64,000 nt of DNA from Chloroflexus aggregans DSM 9485 (lineage in GTDB: Bacteria; Chloroflexota; Chloroflexia; Chloroflexales; Chloroflexaceae), in the NCBI RefSeq assembly GCF_000021945.1, contig NC_011831.1, forward strand, positions 3,981,353 to 4,045,352, read 5' to 3'. The position numbers and the translations under genes are program-made. A model generated the notes under the pieces. That model made no database searches, had not been told where the DNA came from, and saw only the letters and a list, made by a program, of their open reading frames with translations. Shown piece after piece: positions 1-9,412 of the stretch (its first letter is position 1; every line of letters starts with the position of its first letter).

Positions 1-444
1 GGGTGAAAGTGGCTGCACGGTTACCGGTTGCGCCGGGGTAATGCACGCCGGCCTTGACCCAGATTTCGTCTCCGCTGACGGCGTTGGTCAGCGCGGTTTT
101 TAGGGTGCAGGCGTTGCCCAGTCAGAACAGTTGCCGCTGCCCGATGCCGTCGGCGCGGCGTAGCGGATGGCGGCATGCGGTGCAGTCGGCCCATACCAGA
201 AGCCGCCGCCGAGCGTGTAACTGCCCCCGCTCAGCGTCCCGGCATCGGGTTACCCGATGGTGCCGCCCAGCGAGTACGTCCCACCGGTGCTGAACGTTGC
301 GCCGCCGCCATCTATCGTGTTCCATTCCAGGTTGTACCCGCCGCCGGATTGGGCCAGGACAACCGACGGGAAAAGCAGCAGAGCGAGCAACGTGACCAGG
401 CTCATTAACTTGGTTTTGGGATGGCTGATTCCAAAGGTTTTCAT
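1..444 (-). pseudogene. Secreted surface protein, N-terminal part, broken
   Basis: The ATG at 444 follows a good ribosome site (AAGGAG, 6 nt) and a clear signal peptide (Lys-rich start, Leu-rich core, VVLAQ cleavage region). The mature part begins with the Gly-rich 'GGTYSLGGTIG' pattern common in Chloroflexota cell-surface proteins. An in-frame TAA at 250-252 stands where a Gln would be expected (GGTIG-stop-PDAG). Reading on in the same frame gives 'LSGGSYTLGGGFWYG', so homology resumes after the stop. A second lesion, one missing base near 118-120, shifts the frame before 'TLKTALTNAVSGDEIW'. The gene runs off the left edge. A secreted beta-helix or anchor-type protein is likely; its function is unknown. 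Confidence 0.6.
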
Positions 445-459
445 CGCTGCTCCTTACTC

Positions 460-1489
460 TTACGGCACTGTCATGCAGATAGCATAGGCTCTAATCCACC
501 AGTCGTTCAATGTTGGCGTATTCCTGCCGTAACCACATCTCCAGCCGTTTGTAACGGGATATGAATGAGTGATCAAATAGTTGTTACCTGAGTATTCGAC
601 CTCACATCCGCCGCTAATCCGATAGGCATTGGAAGGACAGTAAGTAACGCAAAACCCATAACTGTCCGTTAAGGACATTTGACAATCACTAGATTGGACA
701 AAAATGCCAAGCTCCCCGCAAACCACCGAACCATTAGCGTTGATGGCTTTGAGATAATGACCTACCGGGCCGGCGTCGTTCACGCGGCGCTGAAGGTAGA
801 TGGTATACGCCGCGAGAGTGACATCGCCCCTCGCGCCGCCGCCGGTCAATCCCGTTCCCGCGGTGACGGCGGTGATGTCGCCGCTCCCGCCAGAAGCGCA
901 CGTCCAGGCGCTGCCGTTCCACTGGGCCACCTGACCATTGGTACAGGTTTGCGGCAGTCGGTAGGATGTGGCAAGGCTGAACTGGTTGCCGCTTAAGGAC
1001 AGCCCCGTCCCGGCCGTGTAGGTGGTGTCGTTGTCCACCCCATCGGCAAAGCCGGCCGGGATGCCGGTCAACCCGCTCCACGGGGCGCGCAGGGTAAGCA
1101 GCGTAGGGCGCAGCGGTGAGCGGCTGGCGCGGCGTCAGCGTCGTGTACGCGCCGGTGTCACTGCCCGGGCGGACGCCGATTTCCAGATAGAGCGCCGTCC
1201 CGTCAAAGACGTCCCCAAAATCCAGCGTCACGGTGAACAAGCTGTCGCTCACATTCACGTTGTCCTTCGTCACCGTGCTACCGACTTGTGTGCCGGCGGT
1301 CGGGTCGTCGTAGAGCGTGAAGGTCGAGTCGTAGGCCCCGTTGGCGGGAGCGCCGCCGTCGGTCAGGCGGCCCTGATAGGTGAAGCCGGTGCCTGCGGGT
1401 GCCTGCAAATTCCGCGCCCGCCCTAGGCCCGCCGTCCCTGCCAGGTCCACATAGAGTAAGATGGTGACAAGCAAAGTCACATTTTTCAT
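460..1489 (-). pseudogene. Secreted fibre-like protein, frameshifted
   Basis: The ATG at 1489 has AGGAG 6-7 nt upstream and a hydrophobic signal segment. The N-terminal half (to about 1098) contains 'GTGFTYQGRLTDGG', a module of secreted proteins in Chloroflexota and Planctomycetes. The frame is then lost by an apparent 2-nt deletion near 1098: 'LTAAPYAAY' continues in another frame as 'LRAPWSGLTGIPAGFADG'. The C-terminal half (460-1071) has 'TAGTGLSLSGNQF' and 'TAGTGLTGGGARGD' repeats typical of trimeric fibre or tail-spike-like proteins, followed by a Cys-containing tail. One original gene of about 340 codons is inferred. Translation is coupled to the small gene upstream. Confidence 0.6.
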
Positions 1490-1491
1490 TG

Positions 1492-1737
1492 TTAGTCTCC
1501 TATATCAGGTTCTTGAAATTTCGCTGCGAAATCTTGAGCGTTTTGAGACGCCTCTGGATTCTCAAGCCCCCCTGTCTCCAAAAACATCTTTAGCCCGTCC
1601 AGATCGCTGAATCCCATGCGCTCGCCCGTGGCGATGTTCTCCAGCAGCGCCCGGCAGGTCATCCGGTCCTGCTCGCAGACGCGCCACACGCGCAAAAGGT
1701 AAGACGTGTAGTGAGATGGAACACCGTCGGCTGACAT
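1492..1737 (-). CDS. Small hypothetical protein (81 aa)
   Basis: The ATG at 1737 has GGAGG 4 nt upstream, and the TAA lies 2 nt before the ATG of the secreted fibre-like gene, whose ribosome site sits inside this gene's last codons. The two are therefore probably one operon. The product is soluble and acidic at the C-terminus with no signal peptide. The central segment 'CRALLENIATGERMGFSDL' looks like a short globular fold. I do not recognise a named family. A REP palindrome lies in its 5' leader. Confidence 0.6.
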   Translation of the reverse strand: MSADGVPSHYTSYLLRVWRVCEQDRMTCRALLENIATGERMGFSDLDGLKMFLETGGLENPEASQNAQDFAAKFQEPDIGD

Positions 1738-1746
1738 GGGGCCTCC

Positions 1747-1772
1747 GTAGCACAGGATTAATCCTATGCTAC
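1747..1772. repeat. REP palindrome class 1, left copy
   Basis: This 26-bp inverted repeat has arms GTAGCACAGGATT / AATCCTATGCTAC, with one mismatch to perfect symmetry. It belongs to the same family as 1883-1908 and 2550-2575, which frame the neighbouring RAYT transposase gene. It lies in the leader of the leftward 81-aa gene. Confidence 0.85.
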
Positions 1773-1845
1773 AATGTACGCGATGGGCGTCAGGAAAACG
1801 TCAGGAGGAGGTAGAAGGAACGATACTGCTCCAGCTCATTCGGGC

Positions 1846-1873
1846 TTGACGTACCCAGAGGTATGACTACAAT
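1846..1873 (+). promoter_or_regulatory. Putative promoter of the RAYT gene
   Basis: A TTGACG -35 box (1846-1851) and a TACAAT -10 box (1868-1873) are separated by 16 nt. The start site would fall near 1880, just before the REP palindrome at 1883, so the palindrome would be at the 5' end of the transcript. Confidence 0.45.
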
Positions 1874-1882
1874 GTGTCATAC

Positions 1883-1908
1883 GTAGCACAGGATTAATCC
1901 TGTGCTGC
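1883..1908. repeat. REP palindrome class 1, copy 5' of RAYT
   Basis: Same 26-bp palindrome, with arms GTAGCACAGGATT / AATCCTGTGCTGC (one mismatch). It ends 11 nt before the RAYT start codon and includes an alternative GTG start at 1902. Confidence 0.9.
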
Positions 1909-1919
1909 GGGGAGGAAAT

Positions 1920-2564
1920 ATGGCTGCTTTTTACCGCCGCAATCTGCCGCACATCCATCCCAGCCATGCGGCCTTCTTCATCACCTTTCGGCTGGCGGGT
2001 TCGCTGCCGCCGGAGGTCATTGAACGCTTGCGGGAGGAATTCCAGGCAGAGGAACGGCGGTTGCAACAAACCCTGAGCGGCGCGGCACTGCTGAGCGAAC
2101 GGTACAAAATCCAAAAGAAATTCTTTGGACGCTACGATGCATGGCTGGATCAAATGGCGCACGGCCCGACCTGGCTGCGTCAGCCGGAAATTGCCCAACT
2201 CGTTGCGGACGAGATTCGGCGTCTGGATGGCGCGCACTATGACCTGTGGGCCTATTGCATCATGCCCAACCACGTTCACCTGCTAGTGAATATGGCACGT
2301 TTTGGTGACGTTGATACCAGAGGGCATCCTTCCGCACTGAGCCGGGCCTTGCATCTACTCAAAGGACGCACGGCGCGCTACGCCAACCGCTTGCTGGGGC
2401 GAAGTGGAAAATTTTGGCAGGACGAAAGTTACGATCACGTCGTTCGTGATGAGGCGGAATTGCAACGCATTCTCCAGTACATCGTCAACAATCCCGTTAA
2501 GGCAGGTCTTGTTGCCGATTGGCAAGACTGGCCCTATACGTTTGTAGCCGTAGCACAGGATTAA
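1920..2564 (+). CDS. REP-associated tyrosine transposase (RAYT), IS200-like
   Basis: A Y1-type HUH transposase of the TnpREP/RAYT group that recognises REP hairpins as single-stranded DNA. 'YCIMPNHVHLLV' is the HUH metal site and the Tyr in 'FWQDESYDHVVRDEAE' is the likely nucleophile. The tail 'QYIVNNPVKAGLV' is diagnostic of the family. The 214-aa length is normal. I chose ATG 1920 (GGAGG 4 nt upstream) over the GTG at 1902, which lies in the repeat. The stop codon falls inside the downstream palindrome (2550-2575), so the last residues are encoded by the repeat itself. The gene and its framing palindromes form a REPtron-like unit, and this is the only RAYT in region 1 that looks intact. 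Confidence 0.9.
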   Translation: MAAFYRRNLPHIHPSHAAFFITFRLAGSLPPEVIERLREEFQAEERRLQQTLSGAALLSERYKIQKKFFGRYDAWLDQMAHGPTWLRQPEIAQLVADEIRRLDGAHYDLWAYCIMPNHVHLLVNMARFGDVDTRGHPSALSRALHLLKGRTARYANRLLGRSGKFWQDESYDHVVRDEAELQRILQYIVNNPVKAGLVADWQDWPYTFVAVAQD

Positions 2565-2575
2565 TCCTGTGCTAC
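2550..2575. repeat. REP palindrome class 1, copy 3' of RAYT (perfect)
   Basis: A perfect 26-bp palindrome with arms GTAGCACAGGATT / AATCCTGTGCTAC. It contains the RAYT stop codon and lies 15 nt before the start of the next gene. Confidence 0.9.
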
Positions 2576-2590
2576 GATTAGGAAGAATTC

Positions 2591-5500
2591 GTGTCGCAGC
2601 TCTCGCTCACTTTATTGGGGACACTGGCGATCACCCTGGATGGCCAGCCCGTCGCCGGCATCGAGTCGGACAAGGCGCGCGCGCTGCTGGTGCGCCTGGT
2701 GCTGGAGCCGGAGCGCGCCTTCCGCCGCGAGGCGCTGAGCGCGCTCTTGTGGCCCGAAGCCGCGCCCGCACAGGCTGCCCAGAACCTCCGTCAGGCGCTC
2801 TATAGCCTGCGCCGCGCTCTCGGCCAAGCCTTTTTGCTGACGACGCCTCAAACCGTGCAGTTCAACGCCGCCGACGTGACGGTGGACGCGCTGACTTGGC
2901 GTCGCCTGTGGAGCGAGACGCAGACGCATCGCCACCGCCGCCGCGAGACCTGCCGTCCCTGCCTGGAACGCCTGGAGCAGGCCGTGCCCCTCTATCGCGG
3001 CGACCTGCTGGTCGGCTTCGCGCTCAAGGACAGTGCAGAGTTCGATGACTGGCTGACGATGGAGCGCGAGCGGCTGCACGTACAGGCGCTGGAGGCGTTT
3101 ACCCTGCTGGCGAACGCTGCCGAACGGCGCGGCGATTACCCTGCCGCGCAGGAGTACGTGCGGCGGCTGCTGGCGCTGGAACCCTGGCAGGAGGTCGCGC
3201 ATCGGCATCTGATGCGCCTGCTGGCCCTGGACGGTCGGCGCGCGGCGGCGCTGGAGCAGTTTGAGGTGTGCTGGCGCGTCCTGGCCGAAGAGTTGGGCCT
3301 GGAGCCGACCGAGGAGACCCGCGCCCTCCACGCGCGCATCCGCGCCGGCGAGCCGCTTTCCGCCGCGATGCCGCTTCCCCCCGCGCCGCCCACCGATTTG
3401 CCGCTGCAACTCACCTCGTTCATCGGCCGCGAGCGCGAGGTGACGCTGTTGAGCGAACGCCTGGGCAACCCCGCCTATCGCCTCATCACCCTCACCGGGC
3501 CGGGCGGGGTGGGAAAGACGCGCCTGGCGCTGCAACTCGCGGCGACCCTCGCGGAACAGTTTGCCGATGGCGTCTGTTGGATCTCGCTGAGCGACGCCGT
3601 CACCGAAAGCAACCTGATTCTGGCGATTGCCGACGCGCTGCACCTGCGCCTTTCCGGTGCGCAAGCCCTGCGCGCGCAACTCTTGCAGGCGCTGCGTCAC
3701 GACCGGCGCGACCTGCTGCTGGTGCTGGACAATTTCGAGCAACTGCTGTCCGTTGGCGGCGCGACGCTGGTGCTGGACGTGCTGCGCGCCGCCCCGCGCT
3801 TCACCCTGCTGGTCACCTCGCGCGAGCGGCTGAATCTGCAGGCCGAGTCGGTGCTCCCGCTGGAAGGCCTGGGCTGCGATCTGCCTGCTCCTGACGCGCC
3901 GCCCTCTGAAGCCGCGCAGTTGTTCGTCGAGCGCGCCGGACGTGCCCGAATGGACCTGAGCGTGGGCGCGGCAGACCAGGCGACGGTCGCGGAGATTTGT
4001 CATCTGCTGGAAGGCTCGCCGCTGGGCATCGAGCTGGCCGCCGCCTGGGCCGGTGAAATGTCGCTGGAAGGCATCGCTGAAGCCATCACCGCCACGCGCG
4101 ATTTCCTCGCCTCCACCAGTCCCGACATGCCCGACCGTCACCGTAGCCTGCGCGCAGTCTTTGAAGGCTCCTGGCAATTGCTTTCTCCGGAAGAGCAGTT
4201 CGCGCTGATGCGGGTTTCCATCTTTCGCGGCGGCTTTCAGGCCGAGGCCGTGCAGCACGTCGCCGGGGTGAGCGCGGCAACGCTCAGCCGTCTGGTGCGC
4301 AAATCGTTGCTCTTCCTGGATGAGCCGTGCGGTCGTTACGGACTGCACGGCGACATCCGCTACTATGCGGCGGAGAAGCTGGCCGCGCAGCCGTCCACCG
4401 CGCAGGAAGTGGCCGCGCGTCACGCCGCGTATTTTGCTGACCTGGTGAAGCGACGAGAACAGGCCCTGCGCGGACGCGCGCAGCAGGCGGTGCAGGCCGA
4501 GCTGGAACCCGAATGGCAGAACGTGCTCGCCGCTTGGCAATGGGCCATCGCCCACGGCGACGAGGCGCTGCTCACCCACCTGACGCACGGGCTGTTTGCC
4601 TTCTGCGAAGCCAAATCCTGGTTCCGCGAAGGTGCGACCCTCTTCCAGCCCGCTTTAGAGCGGATGCGGGAAGCGGCCCGCGCCGACCTGGCTGCAGCGC
4701 GCCTCCTCCGCCGCCTGTTGGGACGGCAGGCTGTCTTTTGCCGACAACTCTCGCAGTACGCGCAAGCGCATCACCTGATTGAAGAGGGCCTGGCTCTGCC
4801 GGGCCTGCCTGACGATGAGGAGCACGCTTTCCTGCTGTATCAAAAGTCCTGGGTGGACTTTTTGCAGGCGCGGTACGTGCAGGCGCGCACGTGGGCCGAG
4901 GCGAGCCTGGAGCGTTACCGCGCGCTGGGGCAGCCGGTGGGCATCGGCGATAGCCTCTATATGCTCGGCTGGACGGCCTACGAGTTGGGGGATTTTGCCG
5001 CCGCCGAGGCGCTCTGCCTGGAGGCGCGGGCGGTATGCGCGCAGGCCGATTATGCCTGGGGAGTGCAGTACGCCATCTATGGGCTGGGGCTGGTGCGACG
5101 CGCGCAGGGGGACTATGCTGCCGCCCGCCGCTGTTTCGAGGAGAACATGACGTTTTGCGACGCCATCGGCTACCTGTGGGGCGTGGCACAGGCGCGCATC
5201 AATCTGGGGCTGGTGGCGCTGGCCCAGGATAAAGTGGAAGATGCCGAAACGCACTTTCAGAAAAGTCTGCTCATCGGTGAGCAAATCGGCAATGAATGGG
5301 TCAACGCGCAGAGTCAGAAAGGCCTGAGCGCAGCGGCTTTGGCGCGCCGCGACCTGCCCACCGCGCTGACCTTGGCGGAGCGCAGCCTGGCGCTCTATCA
5401 AGCGATGCAGGATCGGGATGGGATGGCGGATAGCCTGCTGCTGCTGAGCCAGATCGCGCTGGCAAGCGGTGATCTCCCCGCCGCCCACCGCGCCCTGACG

Positions 5501-5725
5501 GAAGCCGAGGGGTTGATCCAGGCTACGGAAAACGGCTTCCGCGCCGCCAGAGCGCTGGTGCAGCGGGCGGACATCCTGCTGCGGGAAGGGGAAACTGCGC
5601 AGGCGCGGGCGCTGCTGGAGGAAACGCTGCGCCATCCGGACTGCGAGGCGTCCATCCGTGCGTACGCCACGGCGGCGCTGGCGCACAAAATCAAAGGGGA
5701 CTGTCTATGCGAATCACGTACATAG
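2591..5725 (+). CDS. SARP/AfsR-type transcriptional regulator (BTAD, NB-ARC, TPR)
   Basis: A 1044-residue multidomain STAND-type regulator. Residues 1-95 are the DNA-binding winged-helix part and about 95-255 the bacterial transcriptional activation domain (BTAD; 'VDALTWRRLW', 'AHRHLMRLLALDGRR'). A P-loop follows at about residue 300 ('LTGPGGVGKTRLALQLA'), with Walker B at about 376 ('LLLVLDNFEQL') and 'LLVTSRERL' as sensor I. Residues 700-1030 are a TPR superhelix. The GTG start has AGGAAG 5 nt upstream. Family members switch on target operons after ATP-dependent oligomerisation; the signal here is unknown. It overlaps the larC remnant by 19 nt, so it was probably co-transcribed with it. The frame is intact, unlike its neighbours. 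Confidence 0.9.
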   Translation: MSQLSLTLLGTLAITLDGQPVAGIESDKARALLVRLVLEPERAFRREALSALLWPEAAPAQAAQNLRQALYSLRRALGQAFLLTTPQTVQFNAADVTVDALTWRRLWSETQTHRHRRRETCRPCLERLEQAVPLYRGDLLVGFALKDSAEFDDWLTMERERLHVQALEAFTLLANAAERRGDYPAAQEYVRRLLALEPWQEVAHRHLMRLLALDGRRAAALEQFEVCWRVLAEELGLEPTEETRALHARIRAGEPLSAAMPLPPAPPTDLPLQLTSFIGREREVTLLSERLGNPAYRLITLTGPGGVGKTRLALQLAATLAEQFADGVCWISLSDAVTESNLILAIADALHLRLSGAQALRAQLLQALRHDRRDLLLVLDNFEQLLSVGGATLVLDVLRAAPRFTLLVTSRERLNLQAESVLPLEGLGCDLPAPDAPPSEAAQLFVERAGRARMDLSVGAADQATVAEICHLLEGSPLGIELAAAWAGEMSLEGIAEAITATRDFLASTSPDMPDRHRSLRAVFEGSWQLLSPEEQFALMRVSIFRGGFQAEAVQHVAGVSAATLSRLVRKSLLFLDEPCGRYGLHGDIRYYAAEKLAAQPSTAQEVAARHAAYFADLVKRREQALRGRAQQAVQAELEPEWQNVLAAWQWAIAHGDEALLTHLTHGLFAFCEAKSWFREGATLFQPALERMREAARADLAAARLLRRLLGRQAVFCRQLSQYAQAHHLIEEGLALPGLPDDEEHAFLLYQKSWVDFLQARYVQARTWAEASLERYRALGQPVGIGDSLYMLGWTAYELGDFAAAEALCLEARAVCAQADYAWGVQYAIYGLGLVRRAQGDYAAARRCFEENMTFCDAIGYLWGVAQARINLGLVALAQDKVEDAETHFQKSLLIGEQIGNEWVNAQSQKGLSAAALARRDLPTALTLAERSLALYQAMQDRDGMADSLLLLSQIALASGDLPAAHRALTEAEGLIQATENGFRAARALVQRADILLREGETAQARALLEETLRHPDCEASIRAYATAALAHKIKGDCLCESRT

Positions 5726-6297
5726 ATTTGGTCTCGGGCGCCAGCGGCGACATGCTGCTAGGCGCGTTGGTGGATGTCGGTTTGCCGTTCGACCAGTTGC
5801 AACATGCACTCGACGCACTGCACTTGCCCGGCTGCCATCTGACGCAAGAACGGGTGATGCGCGGAGCCTTTGCCCCACCAAAGTAGAGGTCATCGTCACC
5901 GATCACGCTACCTCGCGCCATCTAGCCGACATCGAAGCGGTGCTGGATGCCAGTGAGATCGCTGCCTAGGTGCGCGAGCGCGCCCGGCGCATCTTTCGCC
6001 GCATGATCGAGGCCGAGGCCAACATTCATAACATCTCAATCGAGGAGGCGCACCTGCACGAGCTGGGTGCGCTGGACACGATTGCGGATGTGGTGGCGTG
6101 TTGCTGGGGTTCGAGTTACTCTGCATTGAAGAGATAATTGTTTCACCAGTACCGTTGGGGCGGGGGATGCTCAAGACATCGCACAGGCAAATGCCGCTCC
6201 CTGCGCCAGCCACGTTGGCGCTGTTACGGGGCGCGCCTGTGGTCGGCGTCGAGCACGCCGTCGAAACAGTGACACCCACGGCCGCCGCCTTGCTGCC
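5707..6297 (+). pseudogene. larC: LarC nickel-pincer cofactor synthase remnant
   Basis: The beginning 'MRITYIDLVSGASGDMLLG' matches LarC, which inserts nickel to make the pincer cofactor of lactate racemase and related enzymes. Four lesions are visible. A one-base loss near 5875 moves 'RVMRGAFA' into the frame of 'TKVEVIVTDHATSRHLADIE'. A TAG stands at 5967-5969, before 'VRERARRIFRRMIEAEA'. A frameshift near 6092 leads into 'LLGFELLCIEEIIVSPVPLG'. The homology ends abruptly after 'VETVTPTAAALL' at about 6297. There the reverse-strand amidase gene begins, so the LarC C-terminal half is lost. Known larC genes can use one programmed frameshift; several lesions plus truncation argue for decay here. 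Confidence 0.8.
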
Positions 6298-7585
6298 ATC
6301 AATGGCATTGAGCATGCTACTTCCCCAATCGGTGCTACGATTGCCCAAGTGTATACCCGTCTTGTCCTTCATCGGCGGATAGTCGCGCATTACCACTGGC
6401 AAGTACATATGCGACTTGATGACCTCCGTGTTTGCGTGCAGGTAGGTCTTGACGTAGGTCGGGTTGCCGTTGTCGTAGCAATACATTGTACTGGCTAACG
6501 TCCACAACTCCGCTGAATGAGTTGCCAGCGTGGGATTGGTGCCTGGCACCATCACCAACCCGCTCCAGCGCGGATTGTCAAATGGTCCCATGATTGCTAC
6601 GTCGCCCACCATTGCTTGCGCCGCGGGCGTAGTTGTCCATCCATCTCCCACCAGCCAATCACGCAGAGCGGCCACATTGATCACGGCAGCATTCCACAGC
6701 CCTAGAATGGCCGCCCACCCGCGGCCACGGCGCGATTGACAAAGTGTGCGCCATCCACGCCATAGTCACTAGAATGGTAGGTGCAGTCCAGGGTGCTGCC
6801 ATTGTGCCGCAGGTAGCAGCCATCACTGTTGTTCTGTGTGTTCCACCAAGTTGCCGCGTAAGCGTAAGCTGCGTTTCGGTCGTAACTCACAACCTGAGGT
6901 GAGCTGGGAACAATGCCTGCTTGCCCTGGCCTGTCATTGTTGGGTGACACAGGCGGCGGCCCTGGCGCGCGTTGCCAATCCACGTCGGTTACTTGCAGCG
7001 TGGACAGCATTTGCCGCAATTGACGCTCGCTCTCGGCGCACTTGTCAGGCCGACAGTGCAACCGAAAGCGGTAGACTCGCTCGCTCGAATCAACCCACAG
7101 CGTTCCTGCCAATTCCATCGCTTTCAGCGGCTTGGTGGTGTGAATCCACCAAGCGTGGTGTTCTTGAACAGTCACCGTTTCCACCAAGTGGTTGTGATAT
7201 TTGCCTGGTTGTTCCCAATACGCCAGTTCAGCCTCCATGACTGCTGTGCCGGCGGTCATGTCCATGACTTCTAACACATCAATCTGTGCGCTGGTCTCAA
7301 GTTCATCCATCCGAATGAATTGGTAAGTTACGCCATTCCAAACACCGCCTTGTGTCTGGTGTAAACGCACCTCCCATCCAGTCGGGTAATGCAGCGTGTG
7401 ACCAACGCCCGCAAAAACGGTCCATTCCTCTTTTGTTTCGCTTGGAATAGGCAAGGTACATTCTTCCCCATTAATATTTGTGGTGAGGGCAGCGTAGGGG
7501 ATTGCGCTCTGACTGTCAGCACTAACAAAGCAACCAGCGCAAAAGAACCCGATAAGATGACAATGATATTGACGGCTCGTCTCAT
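6298..7585 (-). pseudogene. Secreted amidase-like protein, frameshifted and 3'-truncated
   Basis: The ATG at 7585 (AAGGAAC upstream) starts a signal peptide 'MRRAVNIIVILSGSFALVA'. A one-base loss in the C4 run at 7466-7469 shifts the frame into 'TKEEWTVFAGVGHTLHYP'. The next part ends in a segment resembling the putative amidase domain PF12671 ('VSYDRNAAYAYAATWWNTQ'), but the usual DCTNF cysteine motif reads 'VDGAHFVNRAV'. A second frameshift near 6705 connects to 'LGLWNAAVINVAALRDWL'. A Chloroflexota-style 'MYLPVVMRDY' tail follows. After 'DWGSSMLNAIDG' the frame runs into antisense larC, marking a recombination junction at about 6297. Family assignment is moderate; inactivity is very likely. 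Confidence 0.55.
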
Positions 7586-7637
7586 TGTTCTGTTCCTTTC
7601 ATTGGTTGCTGAACCATGATTGCGGCATGGGGCGGGC

Positions 7638-8290
7638 ATCGCGGTAGGGAGGGCAGTTACCCGCCCTCCCCCCCGCACAGATCCCGGCGTGCAGTTTTTC
7701 CGCACCGGGCTCTTCGGACAGCCTCGCTTCCGCAATACGCTACTGACGCAGCGTCTGTGCTGTTCCCCACAGTGAGGTTTGCTTTGCTAATCCGGCCCAC
7801 CAAGTCCGGTCAAGGTTCCCTTTATGGACTACGGCTGCCCGTCAGTCCCTTCCCCCCGGCAGCTTGGCTGCCGCGTGAACGGCCCTACCGTCTCCGAGTA
7901 CTATGGACTGATCCGACTCCCTGGCGTCTTCGGCTCTCCTACTCTGGCTTTCGGTCGGCCTACCTGTTGCCGGCAGGGAGTCTCTCCACATACCGGCTCA
8001 GGAGCGCCCAGGGCCTCCCAAGTCCCTGATGCTTCTCTTCACGCATCCCGTGCTCTTCGTGGGCCCCGGCAGACCCTCGGCGCACTCACCCTGTCGCGCG
8101 CTCTGTGTGGGCTGCCCGGCCGTTAACACGGTCGCCGTCTGCTTTATCCGCTCTTACGAGGCTGTATCAAGCTTCAGAGAGGGCGGTCTCCCCTACCGGG
8201 CTACGTAGTTCCCTGTGTACGCTTCAACTCCCCCTACCCGGCAGGTATTCCCCCGCCGGAGAAATATGCCTGCTCACCGGCACGACGGGC
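7638..8290 (-). mobile_element. Group II intron remnant (3' end with domain V), ORF-less
   Basis: On the minus strand, 7712 to 7679 is a 34-nt domain V: it begins GAGC (catalytic AGC triad), has a GGAAAAAC apical region and closes with CCGGGATCT. A domain VI-like hairpin follows (GGGAGGGC / GCCCTCCC around GGGTAACT). The sequence then reads CTACCGCGAT, a typical group II 3' end finishing in a purine-pyrimidine pair at 7638. Upstream on that strand are structured, intron-like segments without any reverse-transcriptase frame. The 5' boundary is uncertain; 8290 is a working limit. The element sits about 50 bp upstream of the amidase-like gene. Confidence 0.6.
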
Positions 8291-8490
8291 GAATTGTGGT
8301 ATCATACCCCCTGCGCCAAAAGCAAGACCGGCACACGCGCTGGTGCCTCGCGCCCGCGCTGGAACTTGGTCCCGATCCCCTCGTGATTTCACCACTAGCG
8401 GCACGCTCTGCTTGACCCCGATCAGGATCGTACTGCTCGCTTCGGGAATCGGTTGGCGCAGACCCCTATCCTTTGCTCACGGAGGTTGCA
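8291..8490 (+). other. IS110 left flank; possible bridge-RNA region
   Basis: No ORF occupies this stretch between the intron remnant and the IS110 transposase start. In IS110-group elements the non-coding bridge RNA that guides recombination lies in this position, 5' of the transposase gene. The segment is GC-rich with local inverted repeats, for example around 8325-8360. Assignment rests on position, not on a matched structure. Confidence 0.3.
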
Positions 8491-9412
8491 ATGAACAACT
8501 TGGACGCTCTGGCAGTCGTCCACCCCAACGCGGCCGGCCTCGACATCGGCAGCCACGAAATCTGGGCCGCCATCCGCCCAGACCACCCCGGCGAGACGGT
8601 GCGCCGTTTCGCCACCTTCACCCCCGACCTGGAAGGCCTCGCCGATTGGCTGCTCGCCTGCGGCGTGGACACCGTCGCTATGGAATCCACCGGCGTCTAC
8701 TGGATTCCGGCCTTCGAGGTACTCGAACAGCGCGGCATCGAGTGCTTCCTGGTCAACGCACGCTCCGTCAGGCACGTCCCTGGCCGCAAGTCGGATGTGC
8801 AGGATTGTCAGTGGCTGCAAAAGCTCCACTCGTTGGGGTTGCTCTCCGCCTCCTTCCGCCCTGACGCCGAGATGCGTTCCCTCCGCACACTCTTGCGCCA
8901 CCGCGCGCAGCTCATCCAGCATCGCGCGCCGCACATCCTGCATATGCAGAAGGCGTTGCAGCAGATGAACCTCCATGCACCACGTCATGGCGGATATCAC
9001 CGGCGAGACCGGCCTCAAGATCGTGCGCGCCATCGTCGCCGGCGAGCGCGACCCGCTCACCCTGGCCCGCCTTCGTCACCCCTCCTGCAAGTCCTCCGAG
9101 GAGACCATCGCCAAGGCCCTCACCGGCCATTGGCAGGAGGAGCAGCTCTTCGTCCTACAGCAGTCCCTCGAGCTGTACGCCTTGACACCTCCAAGACGAA
9201 GAACAAGCCTGCCGATTCCACCCGCGCCGAGCTCTTCCGCATCACCGGCGTTGACCTCGTCGCCGTGGACGGCATCAGTGCCAGTCTCGCCCAGACCATC
9301 CTCTCCGAGATCGGCACCGATATGTCTCGCTTCCCCTCTGGCGGCCCTTCAACGCAAGGCCGCCCAACTCGGCTTCGAGCTCACCCCGAAGGCTGCGCCG
9401 GGCCAGAGTTAG
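8491..9412 (+). pseudogene. IS110-family transposase remnant
   Basis: The ATG at 8491 has GGAGG 6 nt upstream. The N-terminal DEDD/RuvC-like domain is recognisable: 'GLDIGSHEIWAAI' (first Asp), 'AMESTGVYW' (Glu) and 'SDVQDCQWLQKLHSLGLL' (last acidic pair). A frameshift near 8973 moves into 'MADITGETGLKIVRAIVAGE'. Another near 9180 returns to the first frame with 'ELFRITGVDLVAVDGI' and 'LSEIGTDMSRF'. The serine-containing Tnp_20 domain is mostly deleted, because the frame jumps from 'DMSRF' to the natural C-terminus 'AAQLGFELTP' at about 9412. The protein is too short for the family's usual 330-450 residues and must be inactive. Confidence 0.85.

Noticed and set aside
2612-4588. 658-codon minus frame opposite the SARP gene
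   Set aside because: Shadow of a GC-rich gene: no motifs, and the plus strand carries a full domain series with a ribosome site.
5707-6297. Programmed frameshift in larC as known from Lactobacillus
   Set aside because: There are two shifts, a nonsense codon and a missing C-terminal half; a programmed event would leave the rest intact.
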